This document shows positions 5,741 through 9,725 of a stretch of DNA of 9,725 bases, one piece after another. Position 1 is the first letter of the stretch. The number at the start of each line of letters is the position of its first letter. The stretch comes from an uncultured beta proteobacterium. Its GTDB lineage: Bacteria; Pseudomonadota; Gammaproteobacteria; Burkholderiales; Burkholderiaceae_B. The notes beneath the pieces were generated by a model. That model saw only the letters and a program-made list of their open reading frames with translations. It was not told the origin of the DNA and searched no databases. The stretch lies in the NCBI GenBank assembly GCA_903924715.1, contig CAIYCP010000255.1, positions 1 to 9,725 of the forward strand, written 5' to 3'. The position numbers and the translations under genes are program-made.

Positions 5741-7294
5741 TTATTTGACTGCCGTCGCTTCTTTGATTTTTACGATTCGAGGTTTTTTCGAACGCCCATC
5801 TTCATAGCTAACAGTTTTTTCGTGCAAATCGATTTGAACTGTCGCTGCGCTGTTAGGGTCTTTTAGGTAAACCGACCATTCGTCAAAGTCGTCTTCGATC
5901 AACTTGGTTTCTTTGCCGTTGTTCAGGCGCTCAAGCCATGTTTTGATTGGGCCCTCTTGTCCGGTAAAGATTAATTGGCCGCCCTCATGCACCACCTCTC
6001 CAACCAACCAGCCGTGAATCTCAGAAGAGGCTTCGTCAATATTCAGTGCCTTTCTAGAGCCACCTTTCTCAACAACAAGGCGCATCGCATTCAAATCAAT
6101 TTGAACTTTGGTACCGTTACCTTCGAGTGATATCGTGTTTTCAGTTCGCGCGGTTTCTTTCAGGTAATTTGGTTTTTGATCATTGCCGGCGTGTTCTGCC
6201 CAGATCGGACTCGGACGCTCTTGCACATACGAAACTGTCTGTGTATCGACGGTGTTGACCGCCGTCTTTGTGGTTGAGGTCGGGGCTTTAGCGTCGCCTG
6301 AAGAGGGTGTTGAAACGGCGCAAACGACACCGTGAAGTTTGCTCATTAAAAAGCTCGGCATCCCACCGAAATAAGTGACTTCGTTGTAATTGACCTCAGG
6401 GATCTTTTGGTCAGGCCCACTTGCCATATCGCTTGAGATTGCAGCGCGTTTGGTTTTACCGCTTGCTTTTGCTCCGTCATACTCAACAAAACTGACTTGG
6501 GTAAAAGTGTTGTTTGCGCAATGAAGTCGCCAGTCAATCACGTCGGATTTAACGCCGTCCCGATCAAACGTTGGGTAGTTGCTTAATGTTTTTACTAGTG
6601 TGAAGTCGCCTGACTGGGTGGTGGTCGGCGAATAGAAAACCTCGTACTCACCCAGATTGGAGGGTGACAGCTCGCGCTTAACGCGATCAAGAGCAGCCCA
6701 GTCTGCCACGGCGCTACCGGCGGCCGCAAGTTTTGCTCGTTCGGCGGCGGCTGCTGCTGCCAGAGCCGCTTTCGCAACAGTGTCAGCCGCCACCGCTGCG
6801 GCAGAGGCCGCTTGATAGTCAGCAACTGCTTTGCCATCGCAGGCGACGGCTTTTAGGGCTGCAAATCTGATGCCACTGATCAGCGTTGCAAGACCAATGG
6901 CAAGGTTGCTTGTGGTCAGATCGGTGGCGGGTAAGTCAGAAAAATCTTTGAGGTCGGCTGGGCTAACAGGTTGGCCTTTGCCGCGCGCCATCTTCGAGTC
7001 ATCATAAGTGGTTGCTCCAGCAAATCTGAAGACGTTTTTCTTGCAATCAAACTCAATCTCAAAAATTGACGAACCGCCAGAGGGCGGTGCGTTATTGAGA
7101 ACGGTTGCAGTGGCTAAATCACCATTTTTTTTTATTTGCGCTGAGTAATGTAAATCAATAGGCGGATCAAGATCCGCTTGATTGGGATTTCCAGCGCGTT
7201 TATCGAGCGCGATCCATTGGGTCGGTGTTTGGGCTAGCGCAGTCAAAGTCGTCAGGCACGCAAACGCCGTGAGGATTATTTTTTGCCAGTTCAT
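5741..7294 (-). CDS. Secreted 517-residue protein with duplicated domains (A-A'-B-B'); function unknown
   Basis: The ATG at 7292-7294 has AGGAG 9 bp upstream and opens a clear signal peptide (MNWQKIILTAFACLTTLTALA/Q). I do not recognise the protein with certainty. Two halves of about 130 residues are related: 27-154 (WIALDKR, then EIEFDCKKN, TTYDDSKMARGK and ALKAVACDG) and 199-327 (WAALDRV, then DWRLHCANN, VEYDGAKASGK and KLHGVVCAV). Each has two cysteines at matching places (84/152 and 259/325), perhaps disulfide-bonded. This W...C...C plan is reminiscent of the small surface-adhesin E-like family, which is a weak guess. An alanine-rich, probably helical linker (155-197) joins them. The C-terminal part has two further related units near 365-420 and 453-509, both containing VQIDL (397-401 and 486-490). 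The gene starts 19 bp after tcuB and is probably in the same transcript. Confidence 0.8.
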   Translation of the reverse strand: MNWQKIILTAFACLTTLTALAQTPTQWIALDKRAGNPNQADLDPPIDLHYSAQIKKNGDLATATVLNNAPPSGGSSIFEIEFDCKKNVFRFAGATTYDDSKMARGKGQPVSPADLKDFSDLPATDLTTSNLAIGLATLISGIRFAALKAVACDGKAVADYQAASAAAVAADTVAKAALAAAAAAERAKLAAAGSAVADWAALDRVKRELSPSNLGEYEVFYSPTTTQSGDFTLVKTLSNYPTFDRDGVKSDVIDWRLHCANNTFTQVSFVEYDGAKASGKTKRAAISSDMASGPDQKIPEVNYNEVTYFGGMPSFLMSKLHGVVCAVSTPSSGDAKAPTSTTKTAVNTVDTQTVSYVQERPSPIWAEHAGNDQKPNYLKETARTENTISLEGNGTKVQIDLNAMRLVVEKGGSRKALNIDEASSEIHGWLVGEVVHEGGQLIFTGQEGPIKTWLERLNNGKETKLIEDDFDEWSVYLKDPNSAATVQIDLHEKTVSYEDGRSKKPRIVKIKEATAVK

Positions 7295-7313
7295 CGTACT
7301 GCTCTCCTGTCGG

Positions 7314-8501
7314 TTAATCGCCACCTAACGCGAGGTTGTTAGGTTGACGTTTTTCAATGGACCACTTTAGTAAAGCTGCTGTGCGATAGATGCCATGGGC
7401 AAATTTGCCATAGGGTAATGTTAAAAACAGTGCCATCACGACGCCAAGATGAATGGCCAACCAAAGTGCCATGAATTGCGTATCGCGCCAGACTAGCAAG
7501 GCAAGCCCTGTGAGGCTCACAACAAACAGTAATCCAATAAATGCTCGATCCATCGGTTTTTGCGCGGCATCGCCGTGCAGTGGCGAGCGCTGCAGATTGA
7601 GCCACAGCAGACCGGCAGGGCCGATCAGTAAGCCAATACCGCCGACGGTGCCTAACAACACGGGCAAGCTGGTGTAGGCATAGGGGGCCTGCAGGCCAAG
7701 CACATAGTGATAAAACGTCGCAACCGAGGTTGCCGCAAAACAAAGCATGAAGCCGTAAAAGGTTAGATGATGAAAGCGTCGGCGCCGCAAAGTAAAGCGG
7801 TCGTCTTCATCATTGCAGCCCTGACCGTGTCCACCATCGAGATACTTAAGGCGTAAGACGTTATGTGCCGTTTCACTAATCGCGATCGCGCTGGCCGCGC
7901 CAGGGGTAATCTCTTTCCAGAAACGCCGCACGCCAATACCAAGCGCTAAGACGGCAAAACCGAAGACGGCACCAAACATGAGGGCCAAGGTGTTGTGTGG
8001 AAACACGGCGTAAAAATTACCTGCCAGGGGTTCATGGATAAGCTTGCCTGTCGCGAGCAGTGTTAACACCAAGAACAAGGCCAGACCAAAGGCGGTTGCA
8101 AAGGAAAGGGTCAGTCCATTGTTTTTATAGAGCGAACCTAAGGCAGCAGGCCAGGCAAAATCCGTATAGGTTTCGAGCCGAACCTTCGCCATCGCCTGGG
8201 GCACGTTGACCGCGAATTCATGGGGCGGTGCGTACTGACAGGCGTGCAAGCAGGCACCGCAGTTGTGGCACAGGTTGGCCAGATAATTGAGGTCGGCTTT
8301 GCTGTCGACCTGCAAGCGCCGCGCCATGGCCGGAAATACGGCACAGAAGCCTTCGCAATAGCGACAGGCATTACAGATTTGTAGTTGACGCGCAACTTCA
8401 GCCTCGTTGGCACTGAGGCCTTTGCCGTGCCAGGTGATCGAATGTTCAGTGGCGCCGGCCAAGCCTTGGGCTTCGCGGGTCAGGGATTCAAGCGATTGCA
8501 T
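7314..8501 (-). CDS. tcuB: TcuB: Fe-S/haem membrane electron-transfer partner of tricarballylate dehydrogenase
   Basis: A 395-residue protein. The N-terminal soluble part holds two ferredoxin-like clusters: Cys43, 46, 49, 53 in CNACRYCEGFC and Cys78, 81, 84, 88 in CHNCGACLHAC, suited to two [4Fe-4S] centres. About six membrane segments follow (near 131-150, 171-193, 244-266, 280-303, 321-338 and 343-364), with histidines such as 244, 245, 265 and 351 as possible haem ligands. In Salmonella TcuB reoxidises the FADH2 of TcuA and passes electrons to the membrane. The start at 8501 has GAAGGA 7 bp upstream and overlaps the end of tcuA by 14 bp, so the two are coupled. Residues upstream of this start in the same frame are polar and unlike the family. 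The related Rhodobacter CobZ fuses similar halves for cobalamin synthesis, but separate subunits and the context favour TcuB. Confidence 0.9.
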   Translation of the reverse strand: MQSLESLTREAQGLAGATEHSITWHGKGLSANEAEVARQLQICNACRYCEGFCAVFPAMARRLQVDSKADLNYLANLCHNCGACLHACQYAPPHEFAVNVPQAMAKVRLETYTDFAWPAALGSLYKNNGLTLSFATAFGLALFLVLTLLATGKLIHEPLAGNFYAVFPHNTLALMFGAVFGFAVLALGIGVRRFWKEITPGAASAIAISETAHNVLRLKYLDGGHGQGCNDEDDRFTLRRRRFHHLTFYGFMLCFAATSVATFYHYVLGLQAPYAYTSLPVLLGTVGGIGLLIGPAGLLWLNLQRSPLHGDAAQKPMDRAFIGLLFVVSLTGLALLVWRDTQFMALWLAIHLGVVMALFLTLPYGKFAHGIYRTAALLKWSIEKRQPNNLALGGD

Positions 8502-9725
8502 GTGAGGATCCTTCTTTAATTTTTTGTGCGGCGATCGCGGCCTGTGTGCCTGCGATCCGCCCGAATGCGGTACCGATCGACATCCCAACGCCGGCGGTAT
8601 AGCCTTTGCCTAAGACGTTACCGGCATTGATCTCACCTGCGGCGTACATATTGGGACTGGCTTTACCGTCAAAAAAGACACGCGCTTTTTCGTCGGTGGT
8701 TAAACCGAAATACGTAAAGGTGACGCCTGGTCGTACTGGATAGCCAAAGAAGGGGCCTTTCTCAATCGGCAAGGCCCAGTGTGTTTTTTCGGGGACGAGG
8801 CCTTGGGTGTGGCAGTCATCTTGAATCGTATGATCGAAGGTGCCGGGCTGGCAGGCTGCGTTGAATTCGTTGATGGTTTGCACAAAGACTTCAGGATCGA
8901 GTTCAAGCTTGCGTGCAAGTTCAGGCAAGGTGTCGGCTTTGATGTTTTCAAACACGGCGGGCATAAAGCGACCGACTGATTTGGCGTCGATAATTGAGTA
9001 GGCGATTTGACCTGGCTGCAAGGCGACTAAGCGGCCCCATAGTGCGTAACGCTTGGGCCAGAAATCTTCACCCTCGTCATAAAAGCGTTTGCCCTCGCGA
9101 TTAACCACGATACCAAGTGACACGCAATCAATACGGGTGCAGATGCCGCCATCGTAAAGGGGTGAACGAGCATCGATGGCGACGCAATGCGCTTGGGTGG
9201 GATCGCCCATGGTGTCGGCGCCTTCGCGCATCATGACTTTAAGCACAACGCCCATGTTGTAGCGTGTGCCACGAATTAAAAAGTTATCGGCAGGCCATTC
9301 GCCAAGCTCGTTTTGGCCCCAGGCTTCGCGCAACCAGGCGCGGTCGGATTCAAAGCCACCACAGCCCAAGACGCAGGCGTTGCCGGCGTAGCGTTTGTCG
9401 CCCACTTTGGCAGCGATGAACTTGCCGTCTTTGATTTCTAGATCGTCAACGGGTGAGTCGTACAAAATATCGATGCCCAGTTTTTCGGCGCTGAGGTAAT
9501 AGGCGTTAATTAGGGCTTTGCCGCCACCCATAAAAAAGGCGTTGGTGCGGGCCACGTGCAGGGTGCCCGATAAGGGGGGCTGAAAATGTACGCCGTGCTT
9601 GCGCATCCAGTCGCGGCATGACGATGACTCGCGAATCACCATGCGTGCGAGGGCTTCGTTGGTTTGGCCGCCAGTCACTTTTAATAGATCTTGCCAGTAT
9701 TCTTCTTCTGTGTAGGCGTCGACTA
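8488..9725 (-). CDS. tcuA: TcuA: FAD-dependent tricarballylate dehydrogenase, N-terminus cut by window edge
   Basis: The C-terminal 411 residues are visible; the frame is open through the right edge, where residues read DAYTEEEYWQDLLKVTGGQT. The Rossmann GxGxxG that binds FAD must lie outside. Visible features of the succinate dehydrogenase/fumarate reductase flavoprotein family are ACVLGCGGFESD, the capping-domain segment VNREGKRFYDEGEDFW, and the C-terminal FAD-binding stretch YAAGEINAGNVLGKGYTAGVG. TcuA oxidises tricarballylate to cis-aconitate, which enters the TCA cycle. A GTG at 9676-9678 is not the real start, since family sequence continues upstream. tcuB overlaps the 3' end by 14 bp, which supports the name over other flavoproteins of this superfamily. 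No tcuC-type transporter or tcuR regulator is in view. Confidence 0.9.
   Translation of the reverse strand, partial: VDAYTEEEYWQDLLKVTGGQTNEALARMVIRESSSCRDWMRKHGVHFQPPLSGTLHVARTNAFFMGGGKALINAYYLSAEKLGIDILYDSPVDDLEIKDGKFIAAKVGDKRYAGNACVLGCGGFESDRAWLREAWGQNELGEWPADNFLIRGTRYNMGVVLKVMMREGADTMGDPTQAHCVAIDARSPLYDGGICTRIDCVSLGIVVNREGKRFYDEGEDFWPKRYALWGRLVALQPGQIAYSIIDAKSVGRFMPAVFENIKADTLPELARKLELDPEVFVQTINEFNAACQPGTFDHTIQDDCHTQGLVPEKTHWALPIEKGPFFGYPVRPGVTFTYFGLTTDEKARVFFDGKASPNMYAAGEINAGNVLGKGYTAGVGMSIGTAFGRIAGTQAAIAAQKIKEGSSHAIA

Noticed and set aside
6704..6832. Alanine-codon-rich stretch as a DNA tandem repeat.
   Set aside because: Codons vary and no exact unit repeats; it is better explained as an alanine-rich linker in the protein.

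Overview
The window looks like a chromosomal stretch of a betaproteobacterium, most likely order Burkholderiales and possibly Alcaligenaceae. This is inferred from gene content: an orphan Bug-type tripartite-tricarboxylate-transporter binding protein, an AtuA-like/DUF4387 pair and tcuAB side by side are typical of that group. GC content is moderate by eye. I see no tRNA, rRNA, CRISPR array, transposase or other mobile element, and gene density is high.

Left part (1-2905): a divergent catabolic-looking locus. On the minus strand a DUF4387 protein gene and an AtuA-family gene (cut by the window edge) overlap by ATGA. A 261-bp divergent intergenic region separates them from a plus-strand pair: an exported Bug-family solute-binding protein and an SMP-30/gluconolactonase-like hydrolase, 38 bp apart. 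The intergenic region has a good sigma70-like promoter for the DUF4387 gene whose -10 box lies inside a perfect 16-bp palindrome, a probable repressor site. The pair ends at a hairpin terminator (2877-2905).

Middle part (2930-5733): three plus-strand genes joined by two overlaps of exactly 17 bp. They encode an exported seven-bladed YVTN-type beta-propeller, an exported NodB-type polysaccharide deacetylase with an unusual first motif, and a membrane fatty-acid hydroxylase/sterol-desaturase-type di-iron enzyme. The layout suggests a translationally coupled envelope-modification operon of unknown substrate.

Right part (5741-9725, minus strand): tcuA (cut by the right edge) and tcuB, the flavoprotein and the Fe-S/haem membrane partner of tricarballylate dehydrogenase, overlap by 14 bp. 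They are followed after 19 bp by a gene for a secreted 517-residue protein that I do not recognise with certainty. It has an internally duplicated A-A'-B-B' architecture and an alanine-rich linker. Its stop codon is 7 bp from the stop of the convergent hydroxylase gene.

The likely common theme of the two flanks is uptake and oxidation of carboxylic acids. The middle operon appears functionally separate. The least explained items are the propeller-deacetylase-hydroxylase operon and the duplicated secreted protein behind tcuB.
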